From: Clostridia bacterium
GTDB lineage: Bacteria; Bacillota; Clostridia; Oscillospirales; CAG-272
Length of the DNA stretch: 6,254 bases
NCBI GenBank assembly: GCA_900753285.1
Contig: CAADYN010000112.1
Location: 1 to 6,254, forward strand
Direction: 5' to 3'
Shown here: piece by piece, positions 1 through 5,991 of the stretch
Position numbering within the stretch: position 1 is the first letter of the stretch
Layout of the letters: every line of letters begins with the position of its first letter
Notes under the pieces: generated by a model
What the model saw: the letters and a program-made list of their open reading frames with translations, nothing else
Told to the model about the DNA's origin: nothing
The model's database searches: none
Position numbers and translations under genes: made by a program

Positions 1-268
1 AACTAAGCTAAGTCCGACGTTATCACAGGTTGACAAAATTCTTCGACTTCAGGAAAGCTGCGCCGACAGACTTTAAGTTTCGCCAAACAATACGCGCAGG
101 TGCGGAAGCATGGTTCTCTACTACTCCGCGCCCTCGCGGCAAGCTTCCCTTTAGACTAAAGTTCAAAAGCACGAGGTTGAAGTTCCGCCCAAAACTGACG
201 TAAACCGTGTCCTATCCAGCCATTTCACTGCACGATATCCGCAAGCCGAACTTGAGTCTCCCTGCAAT
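1..268 (+). ncRNA. 3' part of repeated structured element, copy 1 (candidate large ncRNA)
   Basis: This stretch aligns along its whole length with 2663-2931, so it is the 3' part of a second copy whose 5' part lies outside the window. Two blocks are identical to copy 2: 108-142 (35 bases, equal to 2771-2805) and 205-235 (31 bases, equal to 2868-2898). Between them identity is only moderate, but stems are kept: AAAG 54-57 with CTTT 71-74, CCGCG 126-130 with CGCGG 135-139, GGTT 175-178 with AACC 203-206, AGTT 181-184 with AACT 193-196, CAAG 242-245 with CTTG 251-254, and TGCA 229-232 with TGCA 263-266. Similarity stops near 268, about 40 bases past which lies the stop codon of the convergent prmC. 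No open reading frame is conserved. The plus strand is assigned from G-U evidence in the other copies. The function is unknown. Confidence 0.6.
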
Positions 269-309
269 CGCTAAAAACTAAAGCCAAAATTTAGCCAAAA
301 CCGCAACTC

Positions 310-1155
310 TTACCGCACGTTTTTCAGGACTGCGCCGCGCTGTCTTTTGCCGTAGTCGAGTATCACTTCCGCGCTCATGCCGTTTTCCTCTGCTATTTCG
401 CGAACTTTTTCGTACTGGTCGTAGCTGTGCTCGAGGACTATTACGCCGTCTTCTGCGAGCGCATATTTATACAGATTTATAATAGCGCGGTAGAAGCTCA
501 GTCCGTCTCCTTCGTCGGTCAGTGCTATTCTCGGCTCGTGTTCAAGCTCCGGCTCGAGGGTTTGCATGACTTCGCTCGGAATATACGGGGGATTTGCGGT
601 CACGAGGTCGAACTTCTCACTATGGAAAATTTCCGACATTACGTCCGCTTCTACAAGGGTTATCCTCTGCAAAAATCCGTTCAGCTCCATGTTTTCTTTT
701 GCTACGTCAAGCGCGGATTTTGAAATATCGACTAGTGTAAAGCTTGCGTTTTTCACCCGACTCATGACTGCGGCAGCTATGCATCCCGAGCCTGTACAGA
801 GGTCTGCGCAGCGGAATTCAGCCTTTTTCGGCATTTTTTTCAGTTCCTTTATAGCTCTTTCGGCTACAAGCTCGGTATCGGGACGGGGGATAAGGCAGTT
901 TTCGTTCACTTTCATTCTCAGTCCGTAGAACTCCCACTCGCCCATGATATACTGGAGTGGATAACGTGTTGCTCTCTTCTCCAATGCGCGTCGGAACTCG
1001 CCAAAATCAGGCATGTAATCAAGCTGTCCCGTTTTCATATAAGCGGAGCGGGACATGGGGATACGGAGAAATCTCTCGGCGAGGAGTCGGCATTCAAATT
1101 CCGCGTCGTCTATACCTGCGTCGGAGAGGATTTTTTCTGCGTCGTAAAGATTCAT
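310..1155 (-). CDS. prmC: Peptide chain release factor N5-glutamine methyltransferase
   Basis: PrmC transfers a methyl group from S-adenosylmethionine to the glutamine of the GGQ motif in release factors RF1 and RF2, in the cytoplasm, which improves translation termination. The 281-residue length is normal for the family. An N-terminal helical release-factor-binding domain (about 1-75) ends in PLQYIMGEWEFYG (66-78). IPRPDTE (89-95) follows, then the SAM-binding motif I at 118-125 (DLCTGSGC, with Cys where many homologues have Gly), an acidic residue in LVDIS (141-145), and the catalytic NPPY at 188-191 within a Rossmann-type methyltransferase fold. The gene is second in an operon, starting 13 bases after the DUF1385 stop. 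No strong Shine-Dalgarno sequence is visible, so translational coupling is likely. In many Firmicutes prmC sits beside prfA; in this window no prfA is seen. Confidence 0.95.
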   Translation of the reverse strand: MNLYDAEKILSDAGIDDAEFECRLLAERFLRIPMSRSAYMKTGQLDYMPDFGEFRRALEKRATRYPLQYIMGEWEFYGLRMKVNENCLIPRPDTELVAERAIKELKKMPKKAEFRCADLCTGSGCIAAAVMSRVKNASFTLVDISKSALDVAKENMELNGFLQRITLVEADVMSEIFHSEKFDLVTANPPYIPSEVMQTLEPELEHEPRIALTDEGDGLSFYRAIINLYKYALAEDGVIVLEHSYDQYEKVREIAEENGMSAEVILDYGKRQRGAVLKNVR

Positions 1156-1168
1156 TGAGATTGTATAA

Positions 1169-2143
1169 TTATTCCGTCTCTATTTCGTGGTGCTCGCTGA
1201 ATTCCTCGGGGATTGCGTTTTCGAGAGCTTCCAGTGCGACTTCGAGCTGAGTGAGGTCGGGTTCTCTTGTGGTGATTCTCTGCATCCACAGACCGGGCGC
1301 GGAGAGAATTTTGACGAAGAGGTTATTATGGCTGCCGGCGTAGCGGATAAACTCGAATCCGAGACCGACGATGACGGGGATGGTGAGTATCTTCAGACCG
1401 AAGCGGAGCCATACGTTATCCCATGTGAGGAATGAATTTACAATAATGGAAATAATAAGCATAACAAACATGAAGCTTGTGCCGCATCTGGGGTGGAATC
1501 TGGTGCAGGTAGCGGCGTTTTCGGGGGTGAGCGGAAGACCTTTCTCGAAGCAGGCTACAGATTTATGCTCCGCGCCGTGGTACTCGTAGGTTCTGCGCAT
1601 ATCGGGCATGAGCGAGGTGAGGGCGATATAGCCGACGAAGACTCCTATTCTGATAAGTCCCTCGACAAGAGCGCGGAGGAAGTGGCTTGTACCGATAAAC
1701 CCGCCGGAGAGAAAGTCTAGACCTTTTGCTGCGAAAGTGGGAAGCATGAGGAACATGACTACGCCGAGCGCCAGTCCGAGCACCATGCCAACGCCGGTAA
1801 CGACGGACATGAGCTTATTGCCGAACTTATTGCAGAGCCATTTTTCAAACTTGGTTTCGGGCTGTTCGGTATCAATTCCCTGCATTTCCGCGGATTTTGT
1901 GAGCATATCCATGGACAGTTTAAGCTGTTCGACGAACGAGACGATACCGCGGATGAGTGGGAGTGCGAAGAATTTATGTTTTTTTCTGAGGGAGGTGAAG
2001 GTAGAGTTATCGACGGCGATTTTTCCGTCGGGAGTTCTGACAGCGAGGGAGCATTTATCTCCTGATTTCATCATAACGCCTTCGAGGACAGCCTGACCGC
2101 CGACGATACCGATACGCGGGTCAACATGGGATTTAGTTTTCAT
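1169..2143 (-). CDS. DUF1385 family membrane protein (YqhQ-like)
   Basis: This is a 324-residue protein of the DUF1385 family, comparable in length to Bacillus subtilis YqhQ. It has the family's N-terminal signature GGQAVLEGVMM (15-25), the conserved YEYHGAEHKSVACFE (187-200) and CTRFHPRCGTSF (213-224), and APGLWMQRITTREPD (282-296). Hydrophobic segments near 112-137, 162-180, 224-240 and 249-267 predict an integral membrane protein. The conserved His, Glu and Cys residues between them could bind a metal, but that is inference; the biochemical role is not known to me. The start at 2143 is supported by AAGGA (complement of 2150-2154) six bases upstream and a consensus promoter at 2189-2217. 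It is the first gene of an operon with prmC, a pairing common in Firmicutes. Confidence 0.9.
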   Translation of the reverse strand: MKTKSHVDPRIGIVGGQAVLEGVMMKSGDKCSLAVRTPDGKIAVDNSTFTSLRKKHKFFALPLIRGIVSFVEQLKLSMDMLTKSAEMQGIDTEQPETKFEKWLCNKFGNKLMSVVTGVGMVLGLALGVVMFLMLPTFAAKGLDFLSGGFIGTSHFLRALVEGLIRIGVFVGYIALTSLMPDMRRTYEYHGAEHKSVACFEKGLPLTPENAATCTRFHPRCGTSFMFVMLIISIIVNSFLTWDNVWLRFGLKILTIPVIVGLGFEFIRYAGSHNNLFVKILSAPGLWMQRITTREPDLTQLEVALEALENAIPEEFSEHHEIETE

Positions 2144-2149
2144 ATATTT

Positions 2150-2154
2150 TCCTT
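2150..2154 (-). promoter_or_regulatory. Ribosome binding site of the DUF1385 gene
   Basis: AAGGA on the minus strand lies six bases before the ATG ending at 2143 and fixes that start. Confidence 0.65.
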
Positions 2155-2188
2155 ATAAAATATTTCCTTAAAATATAGATTTTCTTCC

Positions 2189-2217
2189 ATTATATCACGG
2201 AAGAGGGGGATTGTCAA
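2189..2217 (-). promoter_or_regulatory. Sigma-A promoter of the DUF1385-prmC operon
   Basis: On the minus strand the sequence reads TTGACA (2212-2217), a 17-base spacer and TATAAT (2189-2194). Both hexamers match the consensus exactly, and a TG one base before the -10 makes it an extended -10 promoter. Transcription should start near 2182, giving a leader of about 40 bases before the ATG at 2143. Upstream of the -35 (2218-2260) the minus strand carries A-tracts that could act as an UP element. No operator-like inverted repeat is obvious, so strong constitutive expression is the simplest reading. Confidence 0.88.
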
Positions 2218-2464
2218 ACTAACATTATTTTTTCTTTTTTATTATCAAATATTGTTTTTTCCTCACTTCGAGTGAGAGAGATAGAAGAAAGACTTGCGTC
2301 TTTCGATTTGATTATATCGACTGCGGTCGAAGGCTGCCACTACGCGTGGGGCGCACAGAGGGATTCAGACGCCATCCCTCTGCGAGTACCGGCTCGCGGT
2401 GGAGTTCGGTTGATATGGGATTCTTTTGGTGTCGCCCCCATTAACAGCTCAGTCGCGCGGGTAC

Positions 2465-2502
2465 GCATAAGCCTTAGTAGTGGCATTAGCATGTTCGCGC
2501 GG
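2465..2502 (+). repeat. Invariant 38-base block of the element (5' domain)
   Basis: This block is identical, base for base, to 6214-6251 in copy 3, although the flanking sequence differs by substitutions and indels. It lies inside a CGCGCG/CGCGCG stem and contains AGTAGTGG (2476-2483) and CATG (2490-2493). Both can pair in antiparallel order with CTACTACT (2781-2788) and CATG (2772-2775) of the other invariant block. Confidence 0.75.
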
Positions 2503-2770
2503 TTGAGGTAGACGCGGGGTGTTCGTACAAATCACAGCTTTCTCTATCGCGCATAGTCGAGAATACCAAATTATAACTGAATTTGAGCAGGCTAACCGCG
2601 GATTGTCGCTCATTTTTCTGCTGACGGGGAGCGAACGTCCAATTTCGTTTAGTTTCGTGTCTTAACTAAGCTACGGCTGACATTATCACAGGTTGACTGC
2701 ATTCCTAAGCTTCGGGAAGGCTGCGCCAACTGCCTTACGATTTCGTTTAACTTAATGCGCAGGTGCGACA

Positions 2771-2805
2771 GCATGGTTCTCTACTACTCCGCGCCCTCGC
2801 GGCAA
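2771..2805 (+). repeat. Invariant 35-base block of the element (3' domain)
   Basis: This block is identical to 108-142 in copy 1 within otherwise diverged sequence. It ends in a short hairpin, CCGCG 2789-2793, loop CCCT, CGCGG 2798-2802. It could be read as a small peptide starting at the ATG of 2772, but that frame meets a stop soon after the block in copy 1 where copy 2 has a Trp codon, so an RNA constraint is the better explanation. Confidence 0.7.
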
Positions 2806-2867
2806 ACTTCCCTTTGGACTAAAGTATAAAAGCACGACGGTGAAGCTCATTCCAAAGCTGACGTATA

Positions 2868-2898
2868 CCGTGTCCTATCCAGCCATTTCACTGCACGA
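2868..2898 (+). repeat. Invariant 31-base block near the element's 3' end
   Basis: This block is identical to 205-235 in copy 1. Its first bases form the 3' arm of the stem beginning at 2837 and its last bases form the 5' arm of the terminal stem (2890-2895 with 2926-2931). The centre (about 2872-2889) has no obvious local partner, which suggests tertiary contact or ligand/protein binding. Confidence 0.65.
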
Positions 2899-3014
2899 AA
2901 TTCAAAGACCAAACTTGAATCTCCATGCAGTTTCTCAAAATTCAGTCTCTTAGAAATCGCAAATAGTCTGAGGAAAAGAAAATTGCTGCGCTCTTTCTCC
3001 GAAATTGATAAGTC

Positions 3015-3043
3015 TTGCGGAAAAGGCTTGATTATGCTATAAT
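3015..3043 (+). promoter_or_regulatory. Plus-strand sigma-A promoter antisense to the DUF2974 gene
   Basis: TTGCGG (3015-3020), a 17-base spacer and a perfect TATAAT (3038-3043) are present, with TATG before the -10 giving a full extended -10 (TATGCTATAAT). Transcription would start near 3050, inside the last codons of the convergent DUF2974 gene, and so run antisense to it. No plus-strand gene follows until 4251. It could drive an antisense or small RNA, or be a chance match; the extended -10 makes chance less likely. Confidence 0.5.
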
Positions 3044-3047
3044 TATC

Positions 3048-4136
3048 TCATCCCTGCTTCTTTATCGCGTCGAACAGTCCTCTTGTGAATTCAGTCAGGA
3101 CGTCCCTCTCCTCTTTTCCGAGCGAACCGAGCGTTCTCGTTGCTGCGAGCAGCTTCGGCAGCTGATCCTGCGACAGGTCGGACACTGTTTTCGCTCCCGT
3201 TGACTCGAGTACGCCGAAGAATATGTCCGTGAACTCCTTCCTCTTCTCCGCGTCGAGTTTGCCGAGCCACTCACGGAACACCTCGTCGTGCTTCTTTCCC
3301 GTGTGGGACATTGCAGGCAGATGCACAAACTCCTTGCCCATTACCTGCCATGTGAACGGGTCGTGCTGCATAAGTCCGTTTCTCACCGTGCTTTCGACCA
3401 CCTCAAGATGGCTTCCGCGGCACAGGAGCATTCCCACAACAGACGACTGCGGCACTATTGTGATGATTCTGTCGTCCATTTCCTTGAATTCGGGGGAGTT
3501 TACCACTTCCTCCACAAAGCCCGGACCGTCGTTGCTGTAGACGCGTATCACTCTGTCGCGAATCTCCTTCGGTACGAAAACTGCCGAATACACCGCGAGG
3601 TTTCCGCCTTTGGAGTGACCTCCCGTGCGTATTTTTCCGCGGTATACCGAGGCGACTTCGCGAAGATACTCTTCTGCTAAAGCCTGTGCGCGGACGGGAT
3701 GAGTGAAGCTGAGGTTGAAGTCCTCCCTCCATCCCACAAGCGTGTCGTCCGTTCCGCGGAATGCGCAGTATATACTGTCGTCGGGGAGAATGAACGTCAC
3801 CGCCGCGAACTGAAGACACTCCTCCTCCTCGATTTTGGCGCGATATGCCGCAACGTACACTTCACGGAATCTCGGAGAGCGGGCGGCGGCTATGAAAAGG
3901 TCGTTTGTGGTGTCGGGTATTATCTGACCGAATCTCTCCCCGTTCGGGTACTTTATGCGGTTCTCGTCGAAGCATTTGTCAAGTCGCACGGGCATGGCGT
4001 ACACCGAATCCGACACGGCTGACGAATAGTCGATGAACGAAAGCATGGACAGGATTATGTTGTCGACCTCACAGAACGGAGCGGCTTTAAAGGACAAATC
4101 CCCTCTCCATTTAAGATAATCCATTACGTTTGGCAT
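3048..4136 (-). CDS. DUF2974 (Mbeg1-like) alpha/beta hydrolase, putative lipase/esterase
   Basis: This 362-residue protein has an alpha/beta-hydrolase core of the DUF2974/Mbeg1-like type. The nucleophile elbow is GGHSKGG (172-178) with Ser175 as nucleophile. AFRGTD (125-130) resembles the oxyanion strand of class-3 lipases, SNDGPGF (201-207) probably supplies the acid, and QHDPF (257-261) the histidine; these last two are assignments by position. The C-terminal 70 residues are helical and charged. There is no signal peptide or membrane segment, so it is cytoplasmic, and the substrate is unknown. The start at 4136 follows a strong AGGAGG (complement of 4144-4149) seven bases upstream. It is a single gene: divergent from holA, with its 3' end facing element copy 2 and an opposing promoter at 3015-3043. 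Confidence 0.88.
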   Translation of the reverse strand: MPNVMDYLKWRGDLSFKAAPFCEVDNIILSMLSFIDYSSAVSDSVYAMPVRLDKCFDENRIKYPNGERFGQIIPDTTNDLFIAAARSPRFREVYVAAYRAKIEEEECLQFAAVTFILPDDSIYCAFRGTDDTLVGWREDFNLSFTHPVRAQALAEEYLREVASVYRGKIRTGGHSKGGNLAVYSAVFVPKEIRDRVIRVYSNDGPGFVEEVVNSPEFKEMDDRIITIVPQSSVVGMLLCRGSHLEVVESTVRNGLMQHDPFTWQVMGKEFVHLPAMSHTGKKHDEVFREWLGKLDAEKRKEFTDIFFGVLESTGAKTVSDLSQDQLPKLLAATRTLGSLGKEERDVLTEFTRGLFDAIKKQG

Positions 4137-4143
4137 GGTTTTT

Positions 4144-4149
4144 CCTCCT
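4144..4149 (-). promoter_or_regulatory. Ribosome binding site of the DUF2974 gene
   Basis: A perfect AGGAGG on the minus strand, seven bases before the ATG ending at 4136, decides the start of the hydrolase. Confidence 0.85.
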
Positions 4150-4237
4150 ATATGCAGGAATTTCAGGATTTATTATTACAAAGCAATCATACATCAACTT
4201 TATTAACTGGTTATTAAAATATATTAACTTCAAAATG
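4150..4237. promoter_or_regulatory. Divergent AT-rich promoter region between the DUF2974 gene and holA
   Basis: About 90 AT-rich bases must hold the promoters of both divergent genes. On the minus strand TTGATG, 16 bases and TAATAA are a weak candidate for the hydrolase. On the plus strand TATATT (4220-4225) is a possible -10 for holA without a good -35. Neither is convincing, so the region is listed rather than precise sites. Confidence 0.35.
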
Positions 4238-4250
4238 AAAGGATAACGAT

Positions 4251-5393
4251 ATGACAGAAGCGGAATTTGCGAAGGAGGTGCGCTCGCTGACCTTATCGGG
4301 AATATACTTCCTCTACGGCGACGAGGACTACCTCAAAAACCACTACATCCGCGATGCCTGCGAGAAATTTGTGAGTTCGGACCCCATGGCGTCGTTCAAT
4401 CTGATACGGCTTGACTACGGCGAGGGTGAGTGCCGCCTTGACGAGATTGAAAACGCGCTCTCCGCCCCTCCTATGATGTCCCCGCTGAAGCTCATTGTAG
4501 TATCCTTTTCCTCTTTTGATTCTATAAAAGTAAAGGACGCGCTGAACGAGCTTCTGTCTGCTCACGCGGACGAGGGCAGTATGGCGGTCATAGTGAAAGC
4601 GTCGTGCGGCGGGTTCGACTACGGCAATGTAAAGACTCCGAGCGCGCGGCTGAAGGCTATGGAAAAGTTTGCGAAGTGCGTTCGTTTTGACTATAAGGAG
4701 CCGTCGAAGCTGTTTTCATGGCTCTCGCGACACGCCGCAGACTACGGAGTAAAGCTATCCCCCGCGGCAGGAGACTACATGATGCGCACGTGCGGCAGGA
4801 GTATGTACACTCTGTCGGGAGAAATCGGCAAGGTATCAGCCTACTGCGCGCAGAACGGGATAGGTGAGATAGGAGTGCAGGAGTGCATGCTGTGCTGCTC
4901 GCGGGTGGACGAGGACGACGCATTCGGGCTTGCAAACGCGCTCACCGCCGGAAACACCTCCGAAGCATACGCAATACTCGGCGTGAAGATAAGGCTGAGG
5001 CAGGACCCGTACATGCTGCTCGGGCAGATAGCGAAGACGTTCACGGATCTTGCGGCGGCGGCGTTATTCATCTCGGACGGACGTGATTCATCGGACTATG
5101 CGAAGGCTATGAAAATGCACCCGTACCGTGCGGAGTCGATGTACCGTTCGGCGAAGAGTGCCAGCTACGCATATTTCATGAACGCGGTGGATCTCTGTCT
5201 GACAGCTGACCGCAACATGAAGACGATGGGGAACCGCGGGTACGGAGAGATTGAGCTGCTTATCGCGCGTCTGTCTCCCGCTATGTTTGTAGAACCCGAA
5301 GAGGACGAGGACAAGAAGGATGAAAATGAAAGTAAAGATACCGATAATAGTCGAGGGGAGATACGACAAGGCAAAGCTCTCGAACGTAATTGA
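4251..5393 (+). CDS. holA: DNA polymerase III subunit delta
   Basis: HolA is the delta 'wrench' of the clamp loader, which opens the DnaN sliding clamp during replication. The 380 residues show the divergent Firmicute delta pattern: YFLYGDEDYL (19-28), a degenerate P-loop region typical of delta; an AAA+-like N-terminal domain to about 145; a middle helical domain; and a C-terminal collar domain containing HPYRAE (290-295), LTADRNMKT (317-325) and ELLIARL (335-341). Family members usually end near this point. Here a charged low-complexity tail (about 345-380, rich in E, D and K) follows, and its last 22-24 residues are encoded in DNA shared with the next gene. The start at 4251 is supported by AAAGGA (4238-4243). 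With the downstream RNase M5-like gene it forms a plus-strand operon. Confidence 0.92.
   Translation: MTEAEFAKEVRSLTLSGIYFLYGDEDYLKNHYIRDACEKFVSSDPMASFNLIRLDYGEGECRLDEIENALSAPPMMSPLKLIVVSFSSFDSIKVKDALNELLSAHADEGSMAVIVKASCGGFDYGNVKTPSARLKAMEKFAKCVRFDYKEPSKLFSWLSRHAADYGVKLSPAAGDYMMRTCGRSMYTLSGEIGKVSAYCAQNGIGEIGVQECMLCCSRVDEDDAFGLANALTAGNTSEAYAILGVKIRLRQDPYMLLGQIAKTFTDLAAAALFISDGRDSSDYAKAMKMHPYRAESMYRSAKSASYAYFMNAVDLCLTADRNMKTMGNRGYGEIELLIARLSPAMFVEPEEDEDKKDENESKDTDNSRGEIRQGKALERN
5314..5319 (+). promoter_or_regulatory. Ribosome binding site deciding the start of the RNase M5-like gene
   Basis: AGAAGG directly abuts the ATG at 5320 but lies six bases before the ATG at 5326, so the second ATG is the better-spaced start. 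The site lies inside the coding sequence of holA. Confidence 0.6.
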
Positions 5394-5952
5394 CGGGGTA
5401 ATTCTGACCACCGACGGCTTCGGGATATTCAAAAACGCCGAAAAGCGCGCTCTGATAAGAACTCTCGGCAAGAACGGAGTGATAATGCTCTGCGACAGCG
5501 ACGGCGGCGGGCAGATAATACGCTCGTCCCTTCGGGGAATGCTCGGCGGGATAAAGGTATACGACTTATACATTCCGCAGATTCCTGGAAAGGAAAAGAG
5601 AAAGCAAACACCCTCGAAAGCCGGCTACATCGGAGTTGAGGGAGTGGACGACGGCATTCTCTGCGGTATATTCGAGAAATTTGCGTCGGCGCATCCGGAG
5701 CTATTCGAGATTTCGGGCGAAATTTCAGAAAGCTCAACAGAGAATATTTCCTCGGAAATGCCGATAACGAAAGGGGACTTCTACGAGCTTGGTTTAACGG
5801 GGCACGAGAACTCCGCGGATCTACGTGACAAGCTCGCGAAGGAATTTGCACTACCCTCGGGAATGAACGCGAACGGGTTATGCTCTGCGCTCGGACTTCT
5901 CGGGATAAGTCGGGGAGAAGCAGAGGAAAGGATGAAGTCCTTTCTACCTTAG
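5326..5952 (+). CDS. rnmV: RNase M5-like Toprim nuclease with DUF4093-like C-terminal domain
   Basis: RNase M5 trims precursor 5S rRNA in Firmicutes, aided in Bacillus by ribosomal protein uL18. Numbering from the ATG at 5320 (210 residues; 208 from the preferred ATG at 5326), the Toprim domain covers about 5-115: Glu12 in IIVEGRYDK (9-17), and Asp59 and Asp61 in LCDSDGGG (57-64), are the metal-binding acids, and GYIGVEGVDD (102-111) matches the RNase M5 motif after the Toprim core. A variable linker (about 115-147) precedes a helical C-terminal domain with TKGDFYELGLTG (about 149-160) and LCSALGLLGIS, typical of DUF4093. The start overlaps the 3' end of holA by 68 bases in another frame, indicating coupled translation. 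The usual downstream neighbour, ksgA/rsmA, is absent; element copy 3 follows within 40 bases. Assignment to the family is firm; the 5S role is inferred. Confidence 0.87.
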   Translation: MKVKIPIIVEGRYDKAKLSNVIDGVILTTDGFGIFKNAEKRALIRTLGKNGVIMLCDSDGGGQIIRSSLRGMLGGIKVYDLYIPQIPGKEKRKQTPSKAGYIGVEGVDDGILCGIFEKFASAHPELFEISGEISESSTENISSEMPITKGDFYELGLTGHENSADLRDKLAKEFALPSGMNANGLCSALGLLGISRGEAEERMKSFLP

Positions 5953-5991
5953 ACAACTTGAGTTTTCTATGAAACTTTCCTTGATAAGGTT

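Larger units (their letters stand above)
2262..2931 (+). ncRNA. Complete copy of repeated structured element, copy 2 (candidate large ncRNA)
   Basis: This is the only full copy in the window, about 670 bases. Its 5' part (2262-2502) matches 5992-6251 and its 3' part (2663-2931) matches 1-268. Stems visible in order: CTCACT 2262-2267 with AGTGAG 2271-2276; GATA 2280-2283 with TATC 2315-2318; GAAAGAC 2287-2293 with GTCTTTC 2298-2304; GGGGCG 2348-2353 with CGCCCC 2433-2438, enclosing CAGAGGGA 2356-2363 with TCCCTCTG 2375-2382; CGCGCG 2454-2459 with 2496-2501; TCGCTC 2606-2611 with GAGCGA 2629-2634; AAGGC 2717-2721 with GCCTT 2732-2736; CCGCG 2789-2793 with CGCGG 2798-2802; ACGGT 2837-2841 with ACCGT 2867-2871; AGCT 2844-2847 with 2856-2859; ACTGCA 2890-2895 with TGCAGT 2926-2931, enclosing ATTCAA 2900-2905 with TTGAAT 2915-2920. 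The middle (2503-2662) has no second copy to compare. No convincing plus-strand promoter or terminator was found. No family was recognised. A degenerate non-autonomous mobile element is the main alternative, but no terminal inverted repeats or target duplications are seen. Confidence 0.65.

Noticed and set aside
2272..2511. Open reading frame of 79 codons in the 5' half of element copy 2
   Set aside because: Copy 3 has frame-shifting indels and no equivalent protein; conservation follows stems and invariant blocks, not codons.
2772..2828. Small peptide frame starting at the ATG in the invariant 35-base block
   Set aside because: Identity includes all third codon positions, and in copy 1 the frame stops after 14 codons where copy 2 has Trp; no good ribosome binding site.
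2262..2931. Group II or group I intron
   Set aside because: No recognisable domain V near the 3' end, no intron-encoded protein, and the copies lie between genes rather than in a conserved exon. The GTGCG seen at 2764 is internal and not a 5' splice end.
2262..2931. MITE or other non-autonomous transposon
   Set aside because: No terminal inverted repeats or target-site duplications are visible, and the copies are too diverged for recent transposition. Not fully excluded without all genomic copies.
2971..3000. Terminator of the DUF2974 gene on the minus strand
   Set aside because: The inverted repeat GGAGAAAGA / TCTTTTCC is imperfect (one bulge and one G-U) and has no U-tract after it.
5088..5573. 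Long minus-strand reading frames over holA and the RNase M5-like gene
   Set aside because: They are shadows of the well-supported plus-strand genes, with no family motifs or ribosome binding sites.
5958..5986. Promoter for element copy 3 (TTGAGT, 17 bases, TTGATA)
   Set aside because: The -10 matches the consensus poorly, and the corresponding place before copy 2 has no similar sequence.
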